Below, piece by piece: positions 49,960 through 59,230 of a stretch of 64,000 nt of DNA. Positions within the stretch are counted from its first letter, which is position 1. Every line of letters begins with the position of its first letter. Made by a program: the position numbers and the translations under genes. The notes beneath the pieces are model-generated. The model made no database searches, had not been told where the DNA came from, and worked only from the letters and a program-made list of their open reading frames with translations. This DNA comes from an uncultured Bacteroides sp. (lineage in GTDB: Bacteria; Bacteroidota; Bacteroidia; Bacteroidales; Bacteroidaceae): contig CALUOR010000013.1 of assembly GCA_944322285.1 (NCBI GenBank), forward strand, positions 1 through 64,000, given 5' to 3'.

Positions 49960-52857
49960 TTATGTTCCATCTTCCTTTTCCGAACATAATTTTACCTCTC
50001 TCGAAGCAAAGTTCTTCACCTCTGATGGATATACCCCAAACTCTTTCTTAAAACAGTTTGAGAAATACTTAGGATCGTTAAAGCCTACTCTATAGGCCAG
50101 GTCAGAAATTCGGATAGCTGGATTTTCTTCAATTAACCGATGGGCAGCCTTCAAGCGGACACTCCGGACAAAGCCGGTAGCATTCAGTCCGGTCAACGCT
50201 TTTAACCTTGTGTGAAGCGTAGTGCGGCTTGTACCGAGTTCTTCCACCAACCGTGGAATGCCGAAACCGGAATCATCCAAATGACTGTTGACGCATTCTA
50301 CAGCTCTCTGTAAAAATACTTCATCTGCATCCGTATATTCCGGAGTTACAATTTCAATGGCCGTATGCTTTTCATTTCTTTTCTTGTTCAACCGACTTAG
50401 TATCCGCTTATACAATTCCGGTAAAGACAAAAACAAAGCCAACCGACGGAGGCCGTCCAAAATAAAACCGGAAATGACAAGCGCGCCTATTATATAAATA
50501 AGGTATGCCCATCCTGTAGCCCAGAAAGGAGGTTCCACCACAACTTCCAATGTACGCAGATCGCTCCATTCGCCATTTGCATTCGCGGCACGCAACTCGA
50601 AAGTATATCTCCCCGACGGGATACGTGTATAATGAGCCGTACGTATTCCCGCATCCGTATAGTGCCAGTCCTCCTCTAATCCCTTTAACCGATAAGCATA
50701 CCGGTTCTGCCGCGAACGGTTGTACGTCAGCATAGCAAACTGAAAACTGAAATTTGTATGGTTGGCAGGAATCTGTAAGGTTGAAGTAAAATCCGGCATA
50801 TACGGACTCATCTGCTCACGTTCTTCTTTCCCGTATTGCTCCCATGACAAGCCGTCCACCAATATATCCGTAATCCGTGGTATCAGATTCACGTTCGTCT
50901 CTTCAATCGCCGTAGGATCGAACATGACTATTCCACGACTACAGCCGAAATACAATGTCCCGTCTTTGGAATAGGAAGCCCGTGGATTAAAGAAATTATC
51001 GGGCAGCCCATCCGCTACGGTAAATGTACGCACCCGTCCTTTTTTCTCTCCCGTAACAGTCAATCTTACCAAGCCGCAATTAGTTCCCAACCAAAGGTTC
51101 CCGTATCCGTCTTCTTCGATGCTCCCCACCATGTCGCCCGGTATATTGTACCGACGATGCACCGACTCAAAACAATCCTCGCGTGCATTGTACATACATA
51201 ATCCGCCACCTTCCGTACCGACCCATATTCTTCCGCCCCGGTCGATAAAGAAGCATAAAGGATGACTGACCGGCAGACTATAACTTTTACCGCGTAAATC
51301 ATCGGGCGTTTCCAAGTTACCGCTCACATGAACAATTTCGCCCCCACCGGTAGTCATCCAAAGTGAAGTATCATTCTCTATAACAAGATTGGTAATCTCG
51401 CCCGTAGGTATCCCTTGTGACTTCCGGGTGTTTCCAAACACACATTCCCTTCCGTCGTGATAGCGCACGCCTAATCCTTTGTAGCTTCCAATCCACCAGT
51501 TCCCTTTACGGTCTTCACGAACGGCAAACACCAGATTGGACGGAATGAAACCACATCCTTCGTTTTTGTACTGACGCACCATGCACCCCTCATGGCACAC
51601 AATAAGTCCTTCATCCTGTATCGCCAGCAATACTTCACCGGTCGAAGTACTGTAAACTATATCCCGTGGCCGACGGGCAGAAAAGAATGCACGTCTTTCA
51701 GTATCCCGTATGTAATCCACACCCCGGTTTCCTCCAGTCCACAATCCGTCGGACCCGTCCACAAGCATCATGTTCACCTGGCTTTCAGAGCCTATAGTCT
51801 GAAATGTTTTAGGACGCGTGTCGGCACAGAAGACTCCGGCCCCTTCACCGCTCAACCACATCAGCCCGTCTGTATCCCGCAGGACAGAAGTTACCTCACG
51901 AACCGGTAGCCAATGTTTCGCCGCGTATTCACCACTATAATTTATGAAACATCCTTCATTGTCAAGCGGCATGACGCTCAATCCATTACGCGTACCAATC
52001 CAAAGAGAAGCTGTCTGCAAGTCCTCATGAACAACCTGTACATAATCCGAAGCAAGCGAAGCGGATACTCCCGGCTCATATCTGAAGTTCGTCACTTCCA
52101 TTCCCCGCAGGTCAGAAGTAAATCGTACCTTGAACAAACCATTCCCATTAGTGCCGACCCACAATGTCCCGCGCGTATCGCGAAACAGGCTTAGGACAGA
52201 TTTCAAATTATCCTTTTGCCCGTAACTTATAAATTCATTGTTCTCTACACGCAACCTCAGCAATCCCTTATTCCAAGTTCCGATTAGCAGATCTCCGTTT
52301 TCATCTTCCAGCAAAGCCTGTATATTTTCTCCTACAGGTATGTCACCTTTACTGTTTCGAGCAGTCATCAACACAAGCGAGTCTCCCACCTCGTCATAAT
52401 AAGCTACCCCTCGTATGCAGCCCAAATAAACCCGCCCCGCACGGGTTACCAGAATATTGTTCATCCGTTGCTTGCTGACACCTTCCAACGTCATCGCACG
52501 GACATTTCCCGTACATTTATCCATCACACACATGCCTTCGTGCGTACCTATCCACAACCGACGGGAAGTATCCTCGGCTACGCAAATCACATCATTGCTC
52601 GGTAAACGTCCCGGCGTGTACAAATTAGACTTCAAAGTCCGGATGTCATACCCGTCATACCGGGACAAACCATATGCGGTAGCTATCCAGATATAACCGT
52701 CCCGATCCTGATATACCTGCCTTACCACATTGTTGGGCAACCCTTCGGGCGTGGCGAAGCGTTCAAAACAAATTTGGTCGAGACGGGCATCACTCGCCGT
52801 TATCTCACCCGCTCCAAGAGATAGGCACAACAGCAAACCTATACATTTATATATCAT
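49960..52857 (-). CDS. Propeller-type PUL regulator with AraC domain and no kinase
   Basis: 965 residues. Signal peptide (to about 20), then two seven-bladed propellers of Reg_prop repeats (RDGYIWIATAYGLSRYDG and DTRGTLWVGTNGNGLFKV are examples) and a Y_Y_Y domain (about 690-775). One membrane segment follows (about 783-802), a linker of only about 43 residues, and an AraC-type HTH (846-965; GTSRTTLHTRLKAL and ISDLAYRVGFNDPKYFSNCF). Hybrid two-component PUL sensors normally carry HisKA, HATPase and receiver domains in this gap; here they are absent with no frameshift visible. It likely links ligand sensing directly to DNA binding. Confidence 0.92.
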   Translation of the reverse strand: MIYKCIGLLLCLSLGAGEITASDARLDQICFERFATPEGLPNNVVRQVYQDRDGYIWIATAYGLSRYDGYDIRTLKSNLYTPGRLPSNDVICVAEDTSRRLWIGTHEGMCVMDKCTGNVRAMTLEGVSKQRMNNILVTRAGRVYLGCIRGVAYYDEVGDSLVLMTARNSKGDIPVGENIQALLEDENGDLLIGTWNKGLLRLRVENNEFISYGQKDNLKSVLSLFRDTRGTLWVGTNGNGLFKVRFTSDLRGMEVTNFRYEPGVSASLASDYVQVVHEDLQTASLWIGTRNGLSVMPLDNEGCFINYSGEYAAKHWLPVREVTSVLRDTDGLMWLSGEGAGVFCADTRPKTFQTIGSESQVNMMLVDGSDGLWTGGNRGVDYIRDTERRAFFSARRPRDIVYSTSTGEVLLAIQDEGLIVCHEGCMVRQYKNEGCGFIPSNLVFAVREDRKGNWWIGSYKGLGVRYHDGRECVFGNTRKSQGIPTGEITNLVIENDTSLWMTTGGGEIVHVSGNLETPDDLRGKSYSLPVSHPLCFFIDRGGRIWVGTEGGGLCMYNAREDCFESVHRRYNIPGDMVGSIEEDGYGNLWLGTNCGLVRLTVTGEKKGRVRTFTVADGLPDNFFNPRASYSKDGTLYFGCSRGIVMFDPTAIEETNVNLIPRITDILVDGLSWEQYGKEEREQMSPYMPDFTSTLQIPANHTNFSFQFAMLTYNRSRQNRYAYRLKGLEEDWHYTDAGIRTAHYTRIPSGRYTFELRAANANGEWSDLRTLEVVVEPPFWATGWAYLIYIIGALVISGFILDGLRRLALFLSLPELYKRILSRLNKKRNEKHTAIEIVTPEYTDADEVFLQRAVECVNSHLDDSGFGIPRLVEELGTSRTTLHTRLKALTGLNATGFVRSVRLKAAHRLIEENPAIRISDLAYRVGFNDPKYFSNCFKKEFGVYPSEVKNFASREVKLCSEKEDGT

Positions 52858-52993
52858 ATTATATAATACTTCATTATTTTTCTATTAGTTTGTTGAAAAA
52901 GAGTGAGTTATGCAACAAAGCTTAGCACAATTTAATTGGCCAAGTGACTGAAATTCAGCATCTTTATTGGTTTTCTACCACACATTAAAGATA

Positions 52994-53080
52994 ATGGAGG
53001 AAACAGCACTTGACCGATATGAGGAAATCGTAGCAGATGCGTTGAAATTTGGTTCTGCAAAGCTACGCAAAAGTTTTTAA
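52994..53080 (+). other. 28-codon ORF of unknown status
   Basis: ATG 52994 to TAA 53080 gives MEETALDRYEEIVADALKFG and eight more residues. It is acidic and coding-like, just before the transposase relic. It may be a fragment of something older. I do not recognise it and do not claim it is expressed. Confidence 0.25.
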
Positions 53081-53119
53081 AACAGCATTCATCCTGATAA
53101 TGATTTTATATCTGGTTAT

Positions 53120-53503
53120 ACCGCGTAAGATAAACTTTACCCAAATGGGACGCTATTCGGACAGTTGCGAGCAATGTTTCCGGCAACTCTAACATCATTG
53201 AATTTTACCGCACAAGATCCCAAATCGAGTTCTGTTTCCGCGAGGAAAAGCTATTTACCGGACTGAACCATTGCCAGACAAGGGACTTGAGAAAACCCGA
53301 TTTCGCTTTCAATGCATCAATGCCAGCGGTGAACATCGCAAAGATCATGCATTCGGAACTCTCCATCGGACTGCTAAAGTCCTATTATAAGCAACATTTA
53401 CATGCTCAAAAGATTTTTGGTAAGGTCCGAGCTGAGACCGAACAGAACTTTTAATGCTAAACTTGTCAAAGAACTCTTGGGCTTTGTGGCGGATACCGCT
53501 TAG
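53120..53503 (+). pseudogene. IS4-superfamily transposase relic
   Basis: An N-terminal fragment (NFTQMGRYSDSCEQCFRQ, about 53132-53185) is joined to a C-terminal fragment (from FYRTRSQIEFCFREEK, about 53200). The latter keeps the IS4-type Y-x2-R-x3-E-x6-K signature and continues LFTGLNHCQTRDLRKPDFAF. A stop after EQNF is followed one frame off by NAKLVKELLGFVADTA and TAG at 53501. The catalytic core between the fragments is deleted, so it cannot transpose. No clear terminal inverted repeats are visible. Confidence 0.8.
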
Positions 53504-53894
53504 CTGATAAGCTAATTCTTAACAAACTATTATTTCCAGAGATTTTTATTATATTACGTATATTACGCGCGAGGCTTCTACAGTGTATCTAAAATAAATC
53601 CACACATACACAAGTTTTTAACGGTATTTTGCAGGTGCTTTTGCGTGCGGAAGAGGGGTATCCATTTCCGTATTCGGGACACGGCATACGCCTCCGTTCT
53701 GTCGGCAAACCGTTGAAAGCGAAGAGGGTATGTATCCGTAACGTTTCATTTTTATGTGGTTAATAGAGTGAAAATTTTACATCAGCGCAAAGGTAAGGGA
53801 TAAATCGCAAACTGCAATGCGTTACGAGGCGTTTTTGCAGATTTTTAGGGAAATAAGGGAAGGGATGGAAGGAAAGGGGGGTAAATGGGAATTT

Positions 53895-53912
53895 AGCGCG
53901 CGCAAGCGCGCT
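53895..53912. other. GC-rich hairpin with GCAA tetraloop
   Basis: AGCGCGC (53895-53901) and GCGCGCT (53906-53912) surround GCAA, a GNRA-type loop. No coding gene is next to it and no T tract follows, so its purpose is unclear. Confidence 0.4.
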
Positions 53913-53949
53913 TAAGGAGTTAAAGGAGTTATCACTCCGCTTCGTTCCG

Positions 53950-54027
53950 TTAGGAGTTAAGCCAATACCATTTAGCGTATATGATAAGCCTACTATCGGC
54001 TTAACTACTTAACTTCTTAACTCCTAA
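53950..54027. repeat. Overlapping inverted repeats around GGAGTTAAG
   Basis: TTAGGAGTTAAG (53950-53961) is perfectly complementary to CTTAACTCCTAA (54016-54027). Its AGTTAAGCC part can instead pair with GGCTTAACT (53999-54007). The segment is non-coding. Confidence 0.45.
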
Positions 54028-54057
54028 AAGATAAATTTTAGTTTTTTGCTATGTCTC

Positions 54058-54140
54058 TGTCACCCCGAGCGTAGTCGAGGGGTCTTACATAATGCTTTCC
54101 CATGCGCTACGTGAGATGTCTCGACAAGCTCGACATGACA
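54058..54140. repeat. Imperfect palindrome of the TGTCA...TGACA class
   Basis: TGTCACCCCGAGCGTAGTCG at the left is mirrored by CTCGACAAGCTCGACATGACA at the right end. ATCCGTG words follow at 54155-54185, then GCCTAAAAATAACCCG. The same order is seen in the element at 57407-57583. Confidence 0.65.
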
Positions 54141-54154
54141 GGGATACCTTGAGT

Positions 54155-54185
54155 AAATCCGTGACCAATCCGTGCAATCCGTGCC
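54155..54185. repeat. AATCCGTG triplet beside the palindrome
   Basis: AATCCGTG occurs three times in 31 bp (AATCCGTGACC, AATCCGTGC, AATCCGTGCC). The end GCCTAAAAA-AACCCG is shared with the element ending near 57597. Confidence 0.55.
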
Positions 54186-54322
54186 TAAAAATAACCCGCC
54201 TATATATAATATGGTATAGGCAATCTTGCATTACGATACCCCCTCTTAGGCTTCAAGCAGACGACCGAATCGGTTATTTCACGCACTATTTTGTAAAGAC
54301 CTTTCCTATCTTTCCAAATCTC

Positions 54323-54454
54323 CGCATTATTGCTTCTCAATCAGCGCACTATTTCCGCCCAAATACTTAAGTGTTTCTACCGAAACAGCGCACTGTTTTA
54401 GGGGTAAACACTGCGCTGATTGAGCGGAAATAGCGCAGTGTTTCTGAGGAACAC
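54323..54454. repeat. Array E: six degenerate 22-bp units
   Basis: Units start at 54323, 54345, 54367, 54389, 54411 and 54433. CGCACTATTTC (54345), CGCACTGTTTT (54389) and GCGCAGTGTTTC (54433) are 44 bp apart, with odd units more diverged or inverted (CTGCGCTGATT at 54411). GCGC ends recur in both orientations. A weaker unit containing ACGCACTATTTTG lies at about 54281. It sits about 230 bp beyond the 3' end of the histidine kinase gene. Confidence 0.75.
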
Positions 54455-54681
54455 AAAACACTGACAATCAATGCAATAAACAAATCCATACATTATTTTA
54501 TGGAATCAGGCGTCCATATTTACACATTCGTTAACAGAATAGTAGCCAAATACCTACAAAAGGTTAAATTCGAATGTAAAATAATATGTATATAGATAGG
54601 ATATAAGTAAGTGCACAAAATATAATTGGTTACTTATGACTATAAAGAGGAATGCACCCAAAGAAAGCATATCTGACAAAC

Positions 54682-55995
54682 TCAGAACCGGATGCGGAAA
54701 CGAGTCAGCCCATCCTCGTATGTGCGCAAGGAGAAGGCGCATTTGTGGCGGGTCAGCACCTCGCGGATAAACACCAGCCCGATGCCTTGTCCATTCGGCT
54801 TGGTGGAGAAGAAGGGACTGAAGAGTTTCGACTCTGTTTCCTGACTGATGCCCGCCCCATTGTCTTCTATCTCTACCTCAGCCGGCGCCTTTGTCCGAAT
54901 CCATACTTCACCGGGTCTTTCATCTCCACCCTCACGTCTTGCGACAATGCTTTCCACTGCATTTTTAATGATGTTTACCACCACTTGCTCAAAGAGAGCC
55001 TCATCTAAGTTGACTGTTTTCACATCAGCATCGCACGCCCAACGGAGCGTGACTTCATGTTCCTCGCTCATGCCTTCCATAAAACGGGCACAATTCATCA
55101 CGACCCCATTCAGGTCACAAGGTTTCAGGTTTGGCTCGGGTATCTTCACCACATCGGCAAAGCGGGTGATGAAGCGGCTCATGGAGTAACACCGCTCGAT
55201 GCACACACGCATCACCTCGCAAATGTCCTCCATGCCGGCCTCTTCAGCCAATGCCTGATGGACGGTATCGAGCGTGGAAGTGATGCCGGCGGTCGTATTG
55301 TTCACCTCGTGGGCAATCATGCGGATGACTTTCTCATAGGCCTTTCGCTCGGCACGCATCAACTCGTCCGTCATGCGCTCTATCAGAAAGAAAGGATGAG
55401 GAAAGCCGCAATCAACGAAAGAAGAGCGGGTACATTTATAGATATTGGCATCGTTGAGCCGTACTACCGCCGTCTGGTCGGGCTTGATAAGGGACAACTC
55501 ATGAGCCAAAGGGCAACGCACGTCCTCCAGATGCCGGCCCACAACCTTATCCTCCGGCAAGTCCATCATGCGGACGGCCATGGGATTCAATTGGGAAACA
55601 TTGTCGGAAAGGTCCAGGATAACCACCCCCATCGGAGAAGCCTTGATAAGCAAGTCCAAAAACATATTCTGCTCGCGCAAACGAAGCCGCTCTTGCTTCA
55701 ACTGGTCCATCATACGGTTGAAGATGTTCACGATGCGGTCGGCCTCGTACTGTCCGACGGGACTTAGCCGACTGCTGAAATCCTGTTCGCGGAGCAACTC
55801 CATACCGTTGCCGATGGTATGCATGGGCTTCACGATTTTGTGGTAGAAAACAATCAAGTAGACAAGCACGCACAGGATATAAGCCATGACTATATAAATA
55901 TGGTATACCGTCTTGTCCGATGGCAAGAAAAACAGCCCTGCGCCCAAAACTATCAGCAACAAGGCCCATACGTAGAAATAGGCTTTAATACTCAT
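54682..55995 (-). CDS. Membrane sensor histidine kinase
   Basis: 437 residues. Two membrane segments (about 5-24 and 32-54) with almost no periplasmic loop, a HAMP-like region, a PAS domain (MGVVILDLSDNVSQLNPMAV) and a coiled linker. The H box is IRMIAHEVNNTTAGI (His about 231), with N box FEQVVVNIIKNAVESI, G1 VEIEDNGAGI and G2 NGQGIGLVF. It lacks a large sensor domain, so it probably senses within or near the membrane. Its start codon overlaps the response regulator stop (ATGA), a coupled pair. Confidence 0.94.
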   Translation of the reverse strand: MSIKAYFYVWALLLIVLGAGLFFLPSDKTVYHIYIVMAYILCVLVYLIVFYHKIVKPMHTIGNGMELLREQDFSSRLSPVGQYEADRIVNIFNRMMDQLKQERLRLREQNMFLDLLIKASPMGVVILDLSDNVSQLNPMAVRMMDLPEDKVVGRHLEDVRCPLAHELSLIKPDQTAVVRLNDANIYKCTRSSFVDCGFPHPFFLIERMTDELMRAERKAYEKVIRMIAHEVNNTTAGITSTLDTVHQALAEEAGMEDICEVMRVCIERCYSMSRFITRFADVVKIPEPNLKPCDLNGVVMNCARFMEGMSEEHEVTLRWACDADVKTVNLDEALFEQVVVNIIKNAVESIVARREGGDERPGEVWIRTKAPAEVEIEDNGAGISQETESKLFSPFFSTKPNGQGIGLVFIREVLTRHKCAFSLRTYEDGLTRFRIRF

Positions 55996-57347
55996 CCGTT
56001 ATCAGAAATGCCATATTTCTCCAACCTACGATAAAGCGCCGCCCGGCTGATGCCCAAGGAAGTGGCGGCCTGACTCAGGTTCCCCTTGCACTGTTCCAAG
56101 GTCTGCAAGATGGTGCGCCGCTCTATCTCGTCCAACGTCATGCCCGCAAACGAAGTTCCTTCCCCCGCTTTATCCGAATCGTCCTCCCGATGGTATTGGC
56201 GTTCAAAATCGGAAGCGTCCAGCAAACGCTTTCCGCTGACCAGCACCGTGCGCTCCACCAAGTTTTTCAGTTCGCGGATATTGCCGGGATAGGGCAGGCG
56301 GGAAAGGAAGTTCAAGGCATCGGCTGAAAATTCCGTACGGGGCAGGTTGTTCTGCCTGGCCTGAAGGTCGGCAAAATGACGCACCAACAGAGGAACATCT
56401 TCCCGACGCTCGCGCAAGGCGGGCAGCTTGACGGTTATCAGATTGATACGATAGAAAAGGTCTTCGCGGAAAGTATGTTCGGCCACCATCTTGCGCAAGT
56501 CGGCATTTGTGGCGGACACGACCCGCACGTCTACCTTGCGCGGACGGCTATCGCCCAACACTTCGAACGTCTGGTCTTGCAACACACGAAGCAACTTCAC
56601 CTGGCAGGCAAAGTTCAAATCGCCAATCTCATCTAAGAAGATGGTTCCCTTGTCGGCCAACTCGAAACGTCCCACACGGTCGGACGATGCATCGGTAAAG
56701 GCTCCTTTCTTATGTCCGAACATCTCACTCTCGAACAGACTTTGCGAGACACCTCCCAGATTGACCTTCACAAAGGGCTGCTTGGCCCGTTGGCTATTGA
56801 TGTGGATGGCTTCGGCTATCAGTTCCTTGCCCGTGCCGCTCTCGCCGGTTATCAAAACGGAAGCATTGGTGCGTGCCACCCGTCCAACCGTGTTCAACAC
56901 CTCCATCAGCCCCTTCGACTGGCCGATGATGTTTCCCCGCTTCAAGTCCTGCCCTTCCCCGCTTGCCGCATCGGACGGAGCAAAGAGTTGCAAAGCCGTC
57001 TCAATTCTTTGGAGGAGCGCCGCGTTATTCCAAGGTTTGGTAATGAAGTCGAAAGCACCCGCCTGCATCCCCTGCACGGCCAGTTCGATACTGCCCCAGG
57101 CAGTCATGAGGATAACGGGCACATGAGGGCGGAATATCTTGACCTGCTTCAGCAATGTAAGCCCCTCCTCGCCCGTCGTGGAAAGCGTGAAGTTCATGTC
57201 CATCAATATCAAAGCGGGCGACTCGGCACGCACGATGTCTATCACCTCCCGCGGCCCCGCCGCCGTTTTCACCTCGTACTTGGCACGCTTCAGCATAAAG
57301 CTGAGCGAAGAGCGCACCGCACTATCATCATCGACTATCAGTATCAT
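55992..57347 (-). CDS. NtrC-type sigma-54 response regulator
   Basis: 451 residues: receiver domain (1-120; phosphoacceptor Asp in ALILMDMNF, lysine in FITKPWNN), AAA+ domain (about 145-380) with Walker A GESGTGKE and Walker B GTIFLDEIGDL, and a Fis-type HTH (LSQAATSLGISRAALYRRL). The sigma-54-contact loop reads GAFTDA rather than GAFTGA, a change I recall in other Bacteroidetes members. It is translated just before its kinase. The leader between the -7 box (57646) and the ATG holds a nested palindrome. Confidence 0.95.
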   Translation of the reverse strand: MILIVDDDSAVRSSLSFMLKRAKYEVKTAAGPREVIDIVRAESPALILMDMNFTLSTTGEEGLTLLKQVKIFRPHVPVILMTAWGSIELAVQGMQAGAFDFITKPWNNAALLQRIETALQLFAPSDAASGEGQDLKRGNIIGQSKGLMEVLNTVGRVARTNASVLITGESGTGKELIAEAIHINSQRAKQPFVKVNLGGVSQSLFESEMFGHKKGAFTDASSDRVGRFELADKGTIFLDEIGDLNFACQVKLLRVLQDQTFEVLGDSRPRKVDVRVVSATNADLRKMVAEHTFREDLFYRINLITVKLPALRERREDVPLLVRHFADLQARQNNLPRTEFSADALNFLSRLPYPGNIRELKNLVERTVLVSGKRLLDASDFERQYHREDDSDKAGEGTSFAGMTLDEIERRTILQTLEQCKGNLSQAATSLGISRAALYRRLEKYGISDNG

Positions 57348-57406
57348 ATATTAATGTATTAAGTAACTAATCATATTTAGTTTATACTATAAATGGGAAA
57401 TTAGAT

Positions 57407-57583
57407 GGCACACAGATGACACAGATTTCACGAGATGACCACAGATTTCTTTTGTCATGCTGAACGGAGTGAAGCATCTCCCAGTGTGTTCGGGAGATTC
57501 TTCGCGTTGCTCAGAATGACAGATACATGGCGAAGCCCTTTAAAATCTGTGTAAATCCGTATCATCTGTGTCATCTGTGTGCC
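57407..57583. repeat. 177-bp nested palindromic element
   Basis: Outer arms GGCACACAGATGACACAGAT (57407) and its complement ending CATCTGTGTCATCTGTGTGCC (57583) enclose an inner palindrome (57453-57521). There TGTCATGCTGAACGGAGTG faces GTTGCTCAGAATGACA. It resembles the 54058-54185 element in order and in the shared tail GCCTAAAAA-AACCCG. It occupies most of the 460-bp gap before the response-regulator gene. Confidence 0.75.
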
Positions 57584-57645
57584 TAAAAACAACCCGATAA
57601 ATTATCATTTAATTTTGTACACCTACTTATCATTTAGAGTTCGGA

Positions 57646-57653
57646 CAAAGATA
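57646..57653 (-). promoter_or_regulatory. -7 box TATCTTTG upstream of the two-component operon
   Basis: A TAnnTTTG match 299 bp before the response-regulator ATG, upstream of the 177-bp palindromic element. If it is the promoter, the palindrome is in the 5' untranslated region. Confidence 0.4.
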
Positions 57654-57807
57654 CTATAAAAATGTGAATTGGCATACCTTTCCACCCCTTTCTCTGAAAA
57701 CAAAGAGGGTGTGACGTAGTGTAAGGATGAAAGCCATTCCTCCTTTTGACACATCCTCTTTTTCATCCGAATAAACGGTTTTTCTTTCTGAAAGCTGTTC
57801 TTTCTCT

Positions 57808-59133
57808 TTACATCAGGTTGCTTGCCAGTTCGCTAAGCTCGCTACGCTCGCCTTTGATGAGGTTGACGTGGGCGAAGAGCTTCTGGTCGCGCATGCGGTC
57901 TATCATGTAGACGAGGCCGTTGGACTGGGTGTCCAGATAGGGCTGGTCTATCTGTTGGATGTCGCCCGTGAAGACCATCTTGGTGCCTTCGCCTGCACGG
58001 GTGATGATGGTTTTAATTTCGTGCGGGGTGAGGTTCTGGGCTTCGTCGATGATGCAGTAGGTCTCGCTCAGACTGCGCCCACGGATGAAGGCAAGGGCTT
58101 CGATAACGAGTTGGTCGCTCTTCTGCATGTCCTCCAGACGTTTCACTTCGCTGGAGTTAGCTGCAAACTGGTGTTTGATGACGTTCAGATTGTCGAAGAG
58201 GGGCTGCATGTAGGGCGCCACTTTCTCGTTAGCATCGCCGGGCAGGAAGCCGATGTCTTTGTTGGAGAGGGCGACGATGGGGCGTGCGAGGAGTATCTGC
58301 TTGTAGTCGTTCATTTGCCTGAGAGCGGCGGCGAGGGCGAGGAGCGTCTTGCCAGTGCCGGCTTTCCCGGTGAGGGCGACGAGCTTGATGTCGGGGTCGT
58401 TGAGCACTTCGAGCGCAAAGGCTTGCTCGGCGTTGCGCGGCTCGATGCCATAGTTCTTCGTCTTGTTCACTCTGCATACGGTGCGGGTGAAGGGGTTGTA
58501 GCGGGCAAGTACGCTGTTGCGGTCGCTCTTGAGGATGAAGCATTCGTTGGGGTGGATGATGTCCTTGAAGGGGAATTCGCCCACGTCAATGCCTTCGTGC
58601 GAGGAATAGATGCGGTCTATCAGTGCCGGGTCGGTCCCTTCGAACACTTCGTTTGACTTCTCAAAGACGTCTACGTTGACTACCTTGTCGTTAATGTAGT
58701 CTTCACAGAGGATGCCGATGGAGCGGGCCTTCATGCGCAGGTTGACGTCCTTGGTCACAAGGATGGTCTTTGTCTTGGGATATTTTTCGGCTAGCCAGTC
58801 GGCTACCGCCAGTATCTGATGGTCGGGCTTGCGCTCAGGAAAAGAAGCGTACACCCGCTTGGACTCCACATCACCCGTCACAACAAACAATTTTCCCAAA
58901 CCCTCGCCCAGGGAAGCTCCCTTGGTGAAGAGCTTGTCATCGGTTATCTCATCGAGCTCGCGTACGAACTCACGCGCGTTGTAGTTAATCTGCTCATTGC
59001 CTTTCTTGAACTTGTCGAGTTCTTCGAGTACGACGATGGGGAGATAGATGTCATTCTCCTGAAAGTTCTTGAGACACTTGTAGTCGTGCAGGATGACGTT
59101 GGTGTCGATTACAAAATTTTTCTTTGCTCCCAT
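57808..59133 (-). CDS. PhoH-like protein with N-terminal PIN domain
   Basis: 441 residues. A PIN-type nuclease domain (residues 5-150; KNFVIDTNVILHDYK with the first catalytic Asp, and ILVTKDVNLRMKA) is followed by a PhoH ATPase/helicase domain with Walker A GKAGTGKT (about 255) and Walker B CIIDEAQNLTP. PIN-PhoH proteins couple unwinding with RNA cleavage; the E. coli PhoH lacks the PIN domain. It is divergent from folC. No T-rich terminator stands out behind it. Confidence 0.93.
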   Translation of the reverse strand: MGAKKNFVIDTNVILHDYKCLKNFQENDIYLPIVVLEELDKFKKGNEQINYNAREFVRELDEITDDKLFTKGASLGEGLGKLFVVTGDVESKRVYASFPERKPDHQILAVADWLAEKYPKTKTILVTKDVNLRMKARSIGILCEDYINDKVVNVDVFEKSNEVFEGTDPALIDRIYSSHEGIDVGEFPFKDIIHPNECFILKSDRNSVLARYNPFTRTVCRVNKTKNYGIEPRNAEQAFALEVLNDPDIKLVALTGKAGTGKTLLALAAALRQMNDYKQILLARPIVALSNKDIGFLPGDANEKVAPYMQPLFDNLNVIKHQFAANSSEVKRLEDMQKSDQLVIEALAFIRGRSLSETYCIIDEAQNLTPHEIKTIITRAGEGTKMVFTGDIQQIDQPYLDTQSNGLVYMIDRMRDQKLFAHVNLIKGERSELSELASNLM

Positions 59134-59157
59134 AACTCAATCGATTTAAATAGTACG

Positions 59158-59165
59158 TATCTTTG
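59158..59165 (+). promoter_or_regulatory. -7 box TATCTTTG of folC
   Basis: A TAnnTTTG match 66 bp before the folC ATG in the divergent gap with the PhoH gene. Confidence 0.45.
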
Positions 59166-59230
59166 TTGCCATTAAAGGTAGTAAATTTTAGTAATAGTAA
59201 GGATTTGTTTCCCGTTAAAGATTTCAAAAG

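Noticed and set aside
49960-52857. Frameshift as reason for the missing kinase domains of the PUL regulator
   Set aside because: The frame is continuous from signal peptide to AraC domain and the upstream DNA shows no kinase or receiver remnants.
56700-56720. GAFTDA instead of GAFTGA in the response regulator as a loss-of-function change
   Set aside because: Other Bacteroidetes NtrC-type proteins show the same variant as far as I recall, so it is likely a lineage feature rather than a defect.
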